DNA of 64,000 bases. Origin: Metridium senile (lineage: Eukaryota; Cnidaria; Anthozoa; Actiniaria; Metridiidae). The translations under genes were made by a program, and so were the position numbers. The stretch is from positions 6,208,229 to 6,272,228 of the forward strand of contig OX459110.1 in the NCBI GenBank assembly GCA_949775045.1, read 5' to 3'. Of the stretch, positions 46,831-58,929 are shown piece by piece (the stretch's first letter is position 1; each line of letters opens with the position of its first letter). Under the pieces are notes generated by a model. That model did not search any database. It was not told the DNA's origin and saw nothing but the letters and a program-made list of their open reading frames with translations.

Positions 46831-47749
46831 GCGCATTTATCAGAATGCTCTAATATTCTCAGACATTACTCACAGGGTCTAGGCGAAAATTTTGTGCCGA
46901 AAACCCCGATCTTTTTGACACATTTTCACATCACCCTATAGGGCATATTGCATTCTGGGTAAGATTTTGTAGTTTTTTTCTAATTAAAATCTTGCGCATT
47001 TATCAGAATGCTCTAATATTCTCAGACATTACTCACAGGGTCTAGGCGAAAATTTTCAGCTGAAAACCCCGATCTTTTTGACACATTTACAGATCACTCT
47101 ATAGGGCATATTGCATTCTGGGTAGGATTTTGTAGTTTTTTCTAAATAAAATCTTGCGCATTTATCAGAATGCTCTAATTTTCTCAGACATTACTCACAG
47201 CGTCTAGGCAAAAATTTTGTTGCCGAAAACCCCGATCTTTTTGACACATTTTCACATCACCCTATAGGGCATATTGCATTCTGGGTAGGATTTTATAGTT
47301 TTTTCTAAATAAAATCTTGCGCATTTATCAGAATGCTCTAATATTCTCAGACATTACTCACAGGGTGTAGGCGAAAATTTTGAGCCGAAAACCCCGATCT
47401 TTTTGACACATTTTCAGATCACCCTATAGGGCATATTGCATTCTGGGTAGGATTTTGTAGTTTTTTCTAAATAAAATCTTGCGCATGTATCAGAATGCTC
47501 TAATATTCTCAGACAGTACTCACAGCGTCTAGGCGAAAATTTTGTGCCGAAAACCCCGATCTTTTTGACACATTTTCAGATCACCCTATAGGGCATATTG
47601 CATTCTGGGTAGGATTTTGTAGTTTTTTCTAAATAAAATCTTGCGCATGTATCAGAATGCTCTAATATTCTCACACATTACTCACAGCGTCTAGGCGAAA
47701 ATTTTGTGCCGAAAACCCCGATCTTTTTGACACATTTTCAGATCACCCT

Positions 47750-49207
47750 ATAGGGCATATTGCATTCTGGGTAGGATTTTGTAGTTTTTTCTAAATAAAA
47801 TCTTGCGCATTTATCAGAATGCTCTAATATTCTCAGACATTACTCACAGGGTCTAGGCAAAAATTTTGTTCCAAAAACCCCGATCTTTTTGACACATTTT
47901 CACATCACCCTATAGGGCATATTGCATTCTGGGTAAGATTTTGTAGTTTTTTCTAATTAAAATCTTGCACATTTATCAGAATGCTCTAATATTCTCAGAC
48001 ATTACTCACAGGGTCTAGACAAAAATTTTGTTCCGAAAACCCCGATCTTTTTGACACATTTTCACATCACCCTATAGGGCATATTGCATTCTGGGTAAGA
48101 TTTTGTAGTTTTTTCTAATTAAAATCTTGCGCATTTATCAGAATGCTCTAATATTCTCAGACATTACTCACAGGGTCTAGGCGAAAATTTTGAGGTGAAA
48201 ACCCCGATCTTTTTGACACATTTTCAGATCACTCTATAGGGCATATTGCATTCTGGGTAGGATTTTGTAGTTTTTTCTAAATGAAATCTTGCACATTTAT
48301 CAGAATGCTCTAATATTCTCAGACATTACTCACAGGGTCTAGGCGAACATTTTGTGCCGAAAACCCCGAACTTTTTTACACATTTTCAGATCACTCTATA
48401 GGGCATATTGCATTCTGGGTAGGATTTTGTAGTTTTTTCTAAATGAAATCTTGCACATTTATCAGAATGCTCTAATATTCTCAGACATTACTCACAGGGT
48501 CTAGGCAAAAATTTTGTGCCGAAAACCCCGATCTTTTTGACACATTTTTACATCACCCTATAGGGCATATTGCATTCTGGGTATGATTTTGTAGTTTTTT
48601 TTAAATAAAATCTTGCGCATGTATCAGAATGCTCTAATATTCTCAGAAATTACTCACAGGGTCTAGGCGAAACATTTGTGCCGAAAACCCCGATCTTTTT
48701 GACACATTTTCAGATCACTCTATAGGGCATATTGCATTCTGGGTAGGATTTTGTAGTTTTTTCTAAATAAAATCTTGCGCATTTATCAGAATGCTCTAAT
48801 ATTCTCAGACATTACTCACAGGGTCTAGGCAAAAATTTTGTTCCGAAAACCCCGATCTTTTTGACACATTTTCACATCACCCTATAGGGCATATTGCATT
48901 CTGGGTAAGATTTTGTAGTTTTTTCTAATTAAAATCTTGCACATTTATCAGAATGCTCTAATATTCTCAGACATTACTCACAGGGTCTAGACAAAAATTT
49001 TGTTCCGAAAACCCCGATCTTTTTGACACATTTTCACATCACCCTATAGGGCATATTGCATTCTGGGTAAGATTTTGTAGTTTTTTCTAATTAAAATCTT
49101 GCGCATTTATCAGAATGCTCTAATATTCTCAGACATTACTCACAGGGTCTAGGCGAAAATTTTGAGGTGAAAACCCCGATCTTTTTGACACATTTTCAGA
49201 TCACTCT
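47750..49207 (+). repeat. 6-mer HOR of GTTCCG/TCTAGAC/GAGGTG type (972 bp plus half a copy)
   Basis: Copy 1 (47750-48721) runs GTTCC monomer, TCTAGAC, GAGGTG (48192), AAATG/GAACATTTT, AAATG/GGCAAAAATTTT, GGGTATG/CAGAAATT. From 48722 the order restarts with TCTAGAC (48983) and GAGGTG (49164) and then enters a chimeric monomer. A full copy of the same 6-mer recurs at 51636-52607. Confidence 0.86.
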
Positions 49208-51250
49208 ATAGGGCATATTGCATTCTGGGTAGGATTTTGTAGTTTTTTCTAAATGAAATCTTGCACATTTATCAGAATGCTCTAATATTCTCAGACATTA
49301 CTCACAGGGTCTAGGCGAACATTTTGTTCCGAAAACCCCGATCTTTTTGACACATTTTCACATCACCCTATAGGGCATATTGCATTCTGGGTAAGATTTT
49401 GTAGTTTTTTCTAATTAAAATCTTGCGCATTTATCAGAATGCTCTAATATTCTCAGACATTACTCACAGGGTCTAGGCGAAAATTTTGAGGTGAAAACCC
49501 CGATCTTTTTGACACATTTTCAGATCACTCTATAGGGCATATTGCATTCTGGGTAGGATTTTGTAGTTTTTTCTAAATGAAATCTTGCACATTTATCAGA
49601 ATGCTCTAATATTCTCAGACATTACTCACAGGGTCTAGGCGAAACATTTGTGCCGAAAACCCCGATCTTTTTGACACATTTTCAGATCACTCTATAGGGC
49701 ATATTGCATTCTGGGTAGGATTTTGTAGTTTTTTCTAAATAAAATCTTGCGCATGTATCAGAATGCTCTAATATTGTCAGAAATTACTCACAGGGTCTAG
49801 GCGAAACATTTGTGCAGAAAACCCCGATCTTTTTGACACATTTTCAGATCACTCTATAGGGCATATTGCATTCTGGGTAGGATTTTGTAGTTTTTTCTAA
49901 ATAAAATCTTGCGCATTTATCAGAATGCTCTAATATTCTCAGACATTACTCACAGGGTCTAGGCAAAAATTTTGTTCCGAAAACCCCGATCTTTTTGACA
50001 CATTTTCACATCACCCTATAGGGCATATTGCATTCTGGGTAAGATTTTGTAGTTTTTTCTAATTAAAATCTTGCACATTTATCAGAATGCTCTAATATTC
50101 TCAGACATTACTCACAGGGTCTAGACAAAAATTTTGTTCCGAAAACCCCGATCTTTTTGACACATTTTCACATCACCCTATAGGGCATATTGCATTCTGG
50201 GTAAGATTTTGTAGTTTTTTCTAATTAAAATCTTGCGCATTTATCAGAATGCTCTAATATTCTCAGACATTACTCACAGGGTCTAGGCGAAAATTTTGAG
50301 GTGAAAACCCCGATCTTTTTGACATTTTCAGATCACTCTATAGGGCATATTGCATTCTGGGTAGGATTTTGTAGTTTTTTCTAAATGAAATCTTGCACAT
50401 TTATCAGAATGCTCTAATATTCTCAGACATTACTCACAGGGTCTAGGCAAAAATTTTGTTCCGAAAACCCCGATCTTTTTGACACATTTTCACATCACCC
50501 TATAGGGCATATTGCATTCTGGGTAAGATTTTGTAGTTTTTTCTAATTAAAATCTTGCACATTTATCAGAATGCTCTAATATTCTCAGACATTACTCACA
50601 GGGTCTAGACAAAAATTTTGTTCCGAAAACCCCGATCTTTTTGACACATTTTCACATCACCCTATAGGGCATATTGCATTCTGGGTAAGATTTTGTAGTT
50701 TTTTCTAATTAAAATCTTGCGCATTTATCAGAATGCTCTAATATTCTCAGACATTACTCACAGGGTCTAGGCGAAAATTTTGAGGTGAAAACCCCGATCT
50801 TTTTGACACATTTTCAGATCACTCTATAGGGCATATTGCATTCTGGGTAGGATTTTGTAGTTTTTTCTAAATGAAATCTTGCACATTTATCAGAATGCTC
50901 TAATATTCTCAGACATTACTCACAGGGTCTAGGCGAACATTTTGTTCCGAAAACCCCGATCTTTTTGACACATTTTCACATCACCCTATAGGGCATATTG
51001 CATTCTGGGTAAGATTTTGTAGTTTTTTCTAATTAAAATCTTGCGCATTTATCAGAATGCTCTAATATTCTCAGACATTACTCACAGGGTCTAGGCGAAA
51101 ATTTTGAGGTGAAAACCCCGATCTTTTTGACACATTTTCAGATCACTCTATAGGGCATATTGCATTCTGGGTAGGATTTTGTAGTTTTTTCTAAATGAAA
51201 TCTTGCACATTTATCAGAATGCTCTAATATTCTCAGACATTACTCACAGG
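48884..51250 (+). repeat. Second 10-mer tandem duplication, period 1,618 bp
   Basis: TCTAGAC (48983, 50601), GAGGTG (49164, 50782 and 49488, 51106) and the chimeric GAACATTTTGTTCCG (49314, 50932) all recur 1,618 bp apart. This equals ten monomers minus two bases; the two are lost in TTGACATTTTCAG at about 50331. The copy that follows therefore arose with, or was later separated by, a monomer of 160 bp. Confidence 0.83.
49208..49369 (+). repeat. Chimeric monomer, GAACATTTT joined to GTTCCG
   Basis: The left part matches the AAATG/GGCGAACATTTT monomer, normally followed by GTGCCG and CCGAACTTTTTTAC. The right part is GTTCCG with TTTCACATCACC, as in the TCTAGAC monomer. The switch is at about 49316-49327. 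The same chimera is repeated at 50826-50987. Confidence 0.75.
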
Positions 51251-51635
51251 GTCTAGGCGAACATTTTGTGCCGAAAACCCCGAACTTTTTTACACATTTT
51301 CAGATCACTCTATAGGGCATATTGCATTCTGGGTAGGATTTTGTAGTTTTTTCTAAATGAAATCTTGCACATTTATCAGAATGCTCTAATATTCTCAGAC
51401 ATTACTCACAGGGTCTAGGCAAAAATTTTGTGCCGAAAACCCCGATCTTTTTGACACATTTTTACATCACCCTATAGGGCATATTGCATTCTGGGTAAGA
51501 TTTTGTAGTTTTTTCTAATTAAAATCTTGCGCATTTATCAGAATGCTCTAATATTCTCAGACATTACTCACAGGGTCTAGGCGAAAATTTTGAGGTGAAA
51601 ACCCCGATCTTTTTGACACATTTTCAGATCACTCT

Positions 51636-52607
51636 ATAGGGCATATTGCATTCTGGGTAGGATTTTGTAGTTTTTTCTAAATGAAATCTTGCACATTTAT
51701 CAGAATGCTCTAATATTCTCAGACATTACTCACAGGGTCTAGGCGAACATTTTGTGCCGAAAACCCCGAACTTTTTTACACATTTTCAGATCACTCTATA
51801 GGGCATATTGCATTCTGGGTAGGATTTTGTAGTTTTTTCTAAATGAAATCTTGCACATTTATCAGAATGCTCTAATATTCTCAGACATTACTCACAGGGT
51901 CTAGGCAAAAATTTTGTGCCGAAAACCCCGATCTTTTTGACACATTTTTACATCACCCTATAGGGCATATTGCATTCTGGGTATGATTTTGTAGTTTTTT
52001 TTAAATAAAATCTTGCGCATGTATCAGAATGCTCTAATATTCTCAGAAATTACTCACAGGGTCTAGGCGAAACATTTGTGCCGAAAACCCCGATCTTTTT
52101 GACACATTTTCAGATCACTCTATAGGGCATATTGCATTCTGGGTAGGATTTTGTAGTTTTTTCTAAATAAAATCTTGCGCATTTATCAGAATGCTCTAAT
52201 ATTCTCAGACATTACTCACAGGGTCTAGGCAAAAATTTTGTTCCGAAAACCCCGATCTTTTTGACACATTTTCACATCACCCTATAGGGCATATTGCATT
52301 CTGGGTAAGATTTTGTAGTTTTTTCTAATTAAAATCTTGCACATTTATCAGAATGCTCTAATATTCTCAGACATTACTCACAGGGTCTAGACAAAAATTT
52401 TGTTCCGAAAACCCCGATCTTTTTGACACATTTTCACATCACCCTATAGGGCATATTGCATTCTGGGTAAGATTTTGTAGTTTTTTCTAATTAAAATCTT
52501 GCGCATTTATCAGAATGCTCTAATATTCTCAGACATTATTCACAGGGTCTAGGCGAAAATTTTGAGGTGAAAACCCCGATCTTTTTGACACATTTTCAGA
52601 TCACTCT
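51636..52607 (+). repeat. 6-mer HOR copy, 972 bp
   Basis: This is the same six-monomer order as 47750-48721 in another phase: AAATG/GAACATTTT, AAATG/GGCAAAAATTTT, GGGTATG/CAGAAATT, GTTCCG, TCTAGAC (52383), GAGGTG (52564). Private changes are GACATTATTC near 52534 and GGCATAATGC near 52613. Confidence 0.85.
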
Positions 52608-54553
52608 ATAGGGCATAATGCATTCTGGGTAGGATTTTGTAGTTTTTTCTAAATGAAATCTTGCACATTTATCAGAATGCTCTAATATTCTCAGACATTA
52701 CTCACAGGGTCTAGGCGAACATTTTGTGCCGAAAACCCCGAACTTTTTTACACATTTTCAGATCACTCTATAGGGCATATTGCATTCTGGGTAGGATTTT
52801 GTAGTTTTTTCTAAATGAAATCTTGCACATTTATCAGAATGCTCTAATATTCTCAGACATTACTCACAGGGTCTAGGCAAAAATTTTGTGCCGAAAATCC
52901 CGATCTTTTTGACACATTTTTACATCACCCTATAGGGCATATTGCATTCTGGGTATGATTTTGTAGTTTTTTTTAAATAAAATCTTGCGCATGTATCAGA
53001 ATGCTCTAATATTCTCAGAAATTACTCACAGGGTCTAGGCGAAACATTTGTGCCGAAAACCCCGATCTTTTTGACACATTTTCAGATCACTCTATAGGGC
53101 ATATTGCATTCTGGGTAGGATTTTGTAGTTTTTTCTAAATAAAATCTTACGCATTTATCAGAATGCTCTAATATTCTCAGACATTACTCACAGGGTCTAG
53201 GCGAAAATTTTGTGCCGAAAACCCCGAACTTTTTTACACATTTTCAGATCACCCTATAGGGCATATTGCATTCTGGGTAGGATTTTGTAGTTTTTTCTAA
53301 ATAAAATCTTGCGCATTTATCAGAATGCTCTAATTTTCTCAGACATTACTCACAGCGTCTAGTCAAAAATTTTGTGCCGAAAACCCCGATCTTTTTGACA
53401 CATTTTCACATCACCCTATAGGGCATATTGCATTCTGGGTAAGATTTTGTAGTTTTTTCTAATTAAAATCTTGCGCATTTATCAGAATGCTCTAATATTC
53501 TCAGACATTACTCACAGGGTCTAGGCGAAAATTTTCAGCTGAAAACCCCGATCTTTTTGACACATTTACAGATCACTCTATAGGGCATATTGCATTCTGG
53601 GTAGGATTTTGTAGTTTTTTCTAAATAAAATCTTGCGCATTTATCAGAATGCTCTAAATTTCTCAGACATTACTCACAGCGTTTAGGCAAAAATTTTGTT
53701 GCCGAAAACCCCGATCTTTTTGACACATTTTCACATCACCCTATAGGGCATATTGCATTCTGGGTAAGATTTTGTAGTTTTTTCTAATTAAAATCTTGCG
53801 CATTTATCAGAATGCTCTAATATTCTCAGACATTACTCACAGGGTGTAGGCGAAAATTTTGAGCTGAAAACCCCGATCTTTTTGACACATTTTCAGATCA
53901 CTCTATAGGGCATATTGCATTCTGGGTAGGATTTTGTAGTTTTTTCTAAATGAAATCTTGCACATTGATCAGAATGCTCTAATATTCTCAGACATTACTC
54001 ACAGGGTCTAGGCAAAAATTTTGTTGCCGAAAACCCCGATCTTTTTGACACATTTTTACATCACCCTATAGGGCATATTGCATTCTGGGTAGGATTTTAT
54101 AGTTTTTTCTAAATAAAATATTGCGCATTTATCAGAATGCTCTAATATTCTCAGACATTACTCACAGGGTGTAGGCGAAAATTTTGAGCCGAAAACCACG
54201 ATCTTTTTGACACATTTTCAGATCACCCTATAGGGCATATTGCATTCTGGGTAGGATTTTGTAGTTTTTTCTAAATAAAATCTTGCGCATGTATCAGAAT
54301 GCTCTAATATTCTCAGACATTACTCACAGCGTCTAGGCGAAAATTTTGTGCCGAAAACCCCGATCTTTTTGACACATTTTCAGATCACCCTATAGGGCAT
54401 ATTGCATTCTGGGTAGGATTTTGTAGTTTTTTCTAAATAAAATCTTGCACATTTATCAGAATGCTCTAATATTCTCAGACATTACTCACAGGGTCTAGGC
54501 GAAAATTTTCAGCTGAAAACCCCGATCTTTTTGACACATTTACAGATCACTCT
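52608..54553 (+). repeat. Distant copy of the 25052-26997 segment (1,946 bp)
   Basis: The twelve monomers are in the same order as at 25052, 27,556 bp to the left, and share AAAATCCCG and CAGCGTCTAGTC. Later private changes include TAAATTTCTC and GCGTTTAGGC (about 53656-53685), CACATTGATC (about 53962), AAAATATTGCG (about 54117) and AACCACGATC (about 54195). Confidence 0.86.
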
Positions 54554-55201
54554 ATAGGGCATATTGCATTCTGGGTAGGATTTTGTAGTTTTTTCTAAAT
54601 GAAATCTTGCACATTTATCAGAATGCTCTAATATTCTCAGACATTACTCACAGGGTCTAGGCGAACATTTTGTGCCGAAAACCCCGAACTTTTTTACACA
54701 TTTTCAGATCACTCTATAGGGCATATTGCATTCTGGGTAGGATTTTGTAGTTTTTTCTAAATGAAATCTTGCACATTTATCAGAATGCTCTAATATTCTC
54801 AGACATTACTCACAGGGTCTAGGCAAAAATTTTGTGCCGAAAATCCCGATCTTTTTGACACATTTTTACATCACCCTATAGGGCATATTGCATTCTGGGT
54901 ATGATTTTGTAGTTTTTTTTAAATAAAATCTTGCGCATGTATCAGAATGCTCTAATATTCTCAGAAATTACTCACAGGGTCTAGGCGAAACATTTGTGCC
55001 GAAAACCCCGATCTTTTTGACACATTTTCAGATCACTCTATAGGGCATATTGCATTCTGGGTAGGATTTTGTAGTTTTTTCTAAATAAAATCTTACGCAT
55101 TTATCAGAATGCTCTAATATTCTCAGACATTACTCACAGGGTCTAGGCGAAAATTTTGTGCCGAAAACCCCGAACTTTTTTACACATTTTCACATCACCC
55201 T

Positions 55202-56499
55202 ATAAGTACATATTGCATTCTGGGTAGGATTTTGTAGTTTTTTCTAAATAAAATCTTGCGCATGTATCAGAATGCTCTAATATTCTCAGACATTACTCAC
55301 AGGGTCTAGGCGAAACTTTTGTGCCGAAAACCCCGATCTTTTTTACACATTTTCAGATCACCCTATAGGGCATATTGCATTCTGGGTAGGATTTTGTAGT
55401 TTTTTCTAAATAAAATCTTGCGCATTTATCAGAATGCTCTAATATTCTCAGACATTACTCACAGGGTCTAGGCGAAACTTTTGTGCCGAAAACCCCGATC
55501 TTTTTGACACATTTTCAGATCACCCTATAGGGCATATTGCATTCTGGGTAGGATTTTGTAGTTTTTTCTAAATAAAATCTTGCGCATGTATCAGAATGCT
55601 CTAATATTCTCAGACATTACTCACAGGGTCTAAGCGAAAATTTTGTGCCGAAAACCCCGATCTTTTTGACACATTTTCAGATCACCCTATAGGGCATATT
55701 GCATTCTGGGTAGGATTTTGTAGTTTTTTCTAAATAAAATCTTGCGCATGTATCAGAATGCTCTAATATTCTCAGACATTACTCACAGGGTCTAGGCGAA
55801 AATTTTGAGCCGAAAACCCCGAACTTTTTGACACATTTTCAGATCACCCTATAGTACATATTGCATTCTGGGTAGGATTTTGTAGTTTTTTCTAAATAAA
55901 ATCTTGCGCATGTATCAGAATGCTCTAATATTCTCAGACATTACTCACAGGGTCTAGGCGAAACTTTTGTGCCGAAAATCCCGATCTTTTTGACACATTT
56001 TCAGATCACCCTATAGGGCATATTGCATTCTGGGTAGGATTTTGTAGTTTTTTCTAAATAAAATCTTGCGCATGTATCAGAATGCTCTAATATTCTCAGA
56101 CATTACTCACAGGGTCTAGGCGAAACTTTTGTACCCAAAACCCCGATCTTTTTGACACATTTTCAGATCACCCTATAGGGCATATTGCATTCTGGGTAGG
56201 ATTTTGTAGTTTTTTCTAAATAAAATCTTGCGCATGTATCAGAATGCTCTAATATTCTCAGACATTACTCACAGGGTCTAGGCGAAACTTTTGTGCCGAA
56301 AACCCCGATCTTTTTGACACATTTTCAGATCACCCTATAGGGCATATTGCATTCTGGGTAGGATTTTGTAGTTTTTTCTAAATAAAATCTTGCACATGTA
56401 TCAGAATGCTCTAATATTCTCAGACATTACTCACAGTGTCTAGGCGAAAATTTTGAGCCGAAAAACCCCGAACTTTTTGACACATTTTCAGATCACCCT
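55202..56499 (+). repeat. Start of block C: boundary monomer and first 4-mer module
   Basis: The first monomer reads CTATAAGTACATA, one base longer than the ATAGTACATA form, right at the B/C boundary. The 4-mer module 55851-56499 is 649 bp (one extra A in GCCGAAAAACCCC). It carries AAAATCCCG and GTACCC. A module of the same type returns at 61359, 5,508 bp later. Confidence 0.78.
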
Positions 56500-58929
56500 A
56501 TAGTACATATTGCATTCTGGGTAGGATTTTGTAGTTTTTTCTAAATAAAATCTTGCGCATGTATCAGAATGCTCTAATATTCTCAGACATTACTCACAGG
56601 GTCTAGGCGAAACTTTTGTGCCGAAAACCCCGATCTTTTTGACACATTTTCAGATCACCCTATAGGGCATATTGCATTCTGGGTAGGATTTTGTAGTTTT
56701 TTCTAAATAAAATCTTGCGCATGTATCAGAATGCTCTAATATTCTCAGACATTACTCACAGGGTCTAAGCGAAAATTTTGTGCCGAAAACCCCGATCTTT
56801 TTGACACATTTTCAGATCACCCTATAGGGCATATTGCATTCTGGGTAGGATTTTGTAGTTTTTTCTAAATAAAATCTTGCGCATGTATCAGAATGCTCTA
56901 ATATTCTCAGACATTACTCACAGGGTCTAGGCGAAAATTTTGAGCCGAAAACCCCGAACTTTTTGACACATTTTCAGATCACCCTATAGGGCATATTGCA
57001 TTCTGGGTAGGATTTTGTAGTTTTTTCTAAATAAAATCTTGCGCATGTATCAGAATGCTCTAATATTCTCAGACATTACTCACAGGGTCTAGGCGAAACT
57101 TTTGTACCGAAAACCCCGATCTTTTTGACACATTTTCACATCACCCTATAGGGCATATTGCATTCTGGGTAGGATTTTGTAGTTTTTTCTAAATAAAATC
57201 TTGCGCATGTATCAGAATGCTCTAATATTCTCAGACATTACTCACAGGGTCTAGGCGAAACTTTTGTGCCGAAAACCCCGATCTTTTTGACACATTTTCA
57301 GATCACCCTATAGGGCATATTGCATTCTGGGTAGGATTTTGTAGTTTTTTCTAAATAAAATCTTGCACATGTATCAGAATGCTCTAATATTCTCAGACAT
57401 TACTCACAGGGTCTAGACGAAAATTTTGAGCCGAAAACCCCGAACTTTTTGACACATTTTCAGATCACCCTATAGTACATATTGCATTCTGGGTAGGATT
57501 TTGTAGTTTTTTCTAAATAAAATCTTGCGCATGTATCAGAATGCTCTAATATTCTCAGACATTACTCACAGGGTCTAGGCGAAACTTTTGTGCCGAAAAC
57601 CCCGATCTTTTTGACACATTTTCAGATCACCCTATAGGGCATATTGCATTCTGGGTAGGATTTTGTAGTTTTTTCTAAATAAAATCTTGCGCATGTATCA
57701 GAATGCTCTAATATTCTCAGACATTACTCACAGGGTCTAAGCGAAAATTTTGTGCCGAAAACCCCGATCTTTTTGACACATTTTCAGATCACCCTATAGG
57801 GCATATTGCATTCTGGGTAGGATTTTGTAGTTTTTTCTAAATAAAATCTTGCGCATGTATCAGAATGCTCTAATATTCTCAGACATTACTCACAGGGTCT
57901 ATGCGAAACTTTTGTGCCGAAAACCCCGATCTTTTTGACACATTTTCAGATCACCCTATAGGGCATATTGCATTCTGGGTAGGATTTTGTAGTTTTTTCT
58001 AAATAAAATCTTGCGCATGTATCAGAATGCTCTAATATTCTCAGACATTACTCACAGGGTCTAGGCGAAACTTTTGTACCGAAAACCCCGATCTTTTTGA
58101 CACATTTTCACATCATCCTATAGGGCATATTGCATTCTGGGTAGGATTTTGTAGTTTTTTCTAAATAAAATCTTGCGCATGTATCAGAATGCTCTAATAT
58201 TCTCAGACATTACTCACAGGGTCTAGGCGAAACTTTTGTGCCGAAAACCCCGATCTTTTTGACACATTTTCAGATCACCCTATAGGGCATATTGCATTCT
58301 GGGTAGGATTTTGTAGTTTTTTCTAAATAAAATCTTGCACATGTATCAGAATGCTCTAATATTCTCAGACATTACTCACAGGGTCTAGGCGAAAATTTTG
58401 AGCCGAAAACCCCGAACTTTTTGACACATTTTCAGATCACCCTATAGTACATATTGCATTCTGGGTAGGATTTTGTAGTTTTTTCTAAATAAAATCTTGC
58501 GCATGTATCAGAATGCTCTAATATTCTCAGACATTACTCACAGGGTCTAGGCGAAACTTTTGTGCCGAAAACCCCGATCTTTTTGACACATTTTCAGATC
58601 ACCCTATAGGGCATATTGCATTCTGGGTAGGATTTTGTAGTTTTTTCTAAATAAAATCTTGCGCATGTATCAGAATGCTCTAATATTCTCAGACATTACT
58701 CACAGGGTCTAAGCGAAAATTTTGTGCTGAAAACCCCGATCTTTTTGACACATTTTCAGATCACCCTATAGGGCATATTGCATTCTGGGTAGGATTTTGT
58801 AGTTTTTTCTAAATAAAATCTTGCGCATGTATCAGAATGCTCTAATATTCTCAGACATTACTCACAGGGTCTAGGCGAAAATTTTGAGCCGAAAACCCCG
58901 AACTTTTTGACACATTTTCAGATCACCCT
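56500..58929 (+). repeat. Block C HOR copy 1, 2,430 bp (15 monomers: 6+6+3)
   Basis: Submodules are 56500-57471, 57472-58443 and 58444-58929, each opened by ATAGTACATA. The two 6-mers differ at their third monomer (GAGCCG/CCGAACTTTTT in the first, TCTATGCGAAAC in the second). They share GTACCG in the fourth and CACATGTA with GAGCCG in the sixth. Confidence 0.9.

Larger units (their letters stand above)
14797..55201 (+). repeat. Satellite block B: diverse 162/163-bp monomers with 6-mer HOR core
   Basis: This block has about 249 monomers in the same orientation as block A. Distinguishing variants are TAATTAAAATC, GGGTAAG or GGGTATG, TTTCACATCACC, CACTCTATAGG, CCGAACTTTTTTAC, CAGAAATTACT, TAATTTTCTCAG, CAGCGTCTAGG, CAGGGTGTAGG, GTTCCG, GTTGCCG, GAGGTG and CAGCTG. 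The length is 249x162 + 20, mostly because the GTTGCCG class is 163 bp. The commonest module is a 6-mer: GAGGTG monomer; AAATG with GAACATTTT; AAATG with GGCAAAAATTTT; TTTAAAT with CAGAAATT; TTACGCATTT; TAATTTTCTCAG with CAGCGTC. No gene or inserted element is visible in these 40 kb. Confidence 0.96.
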
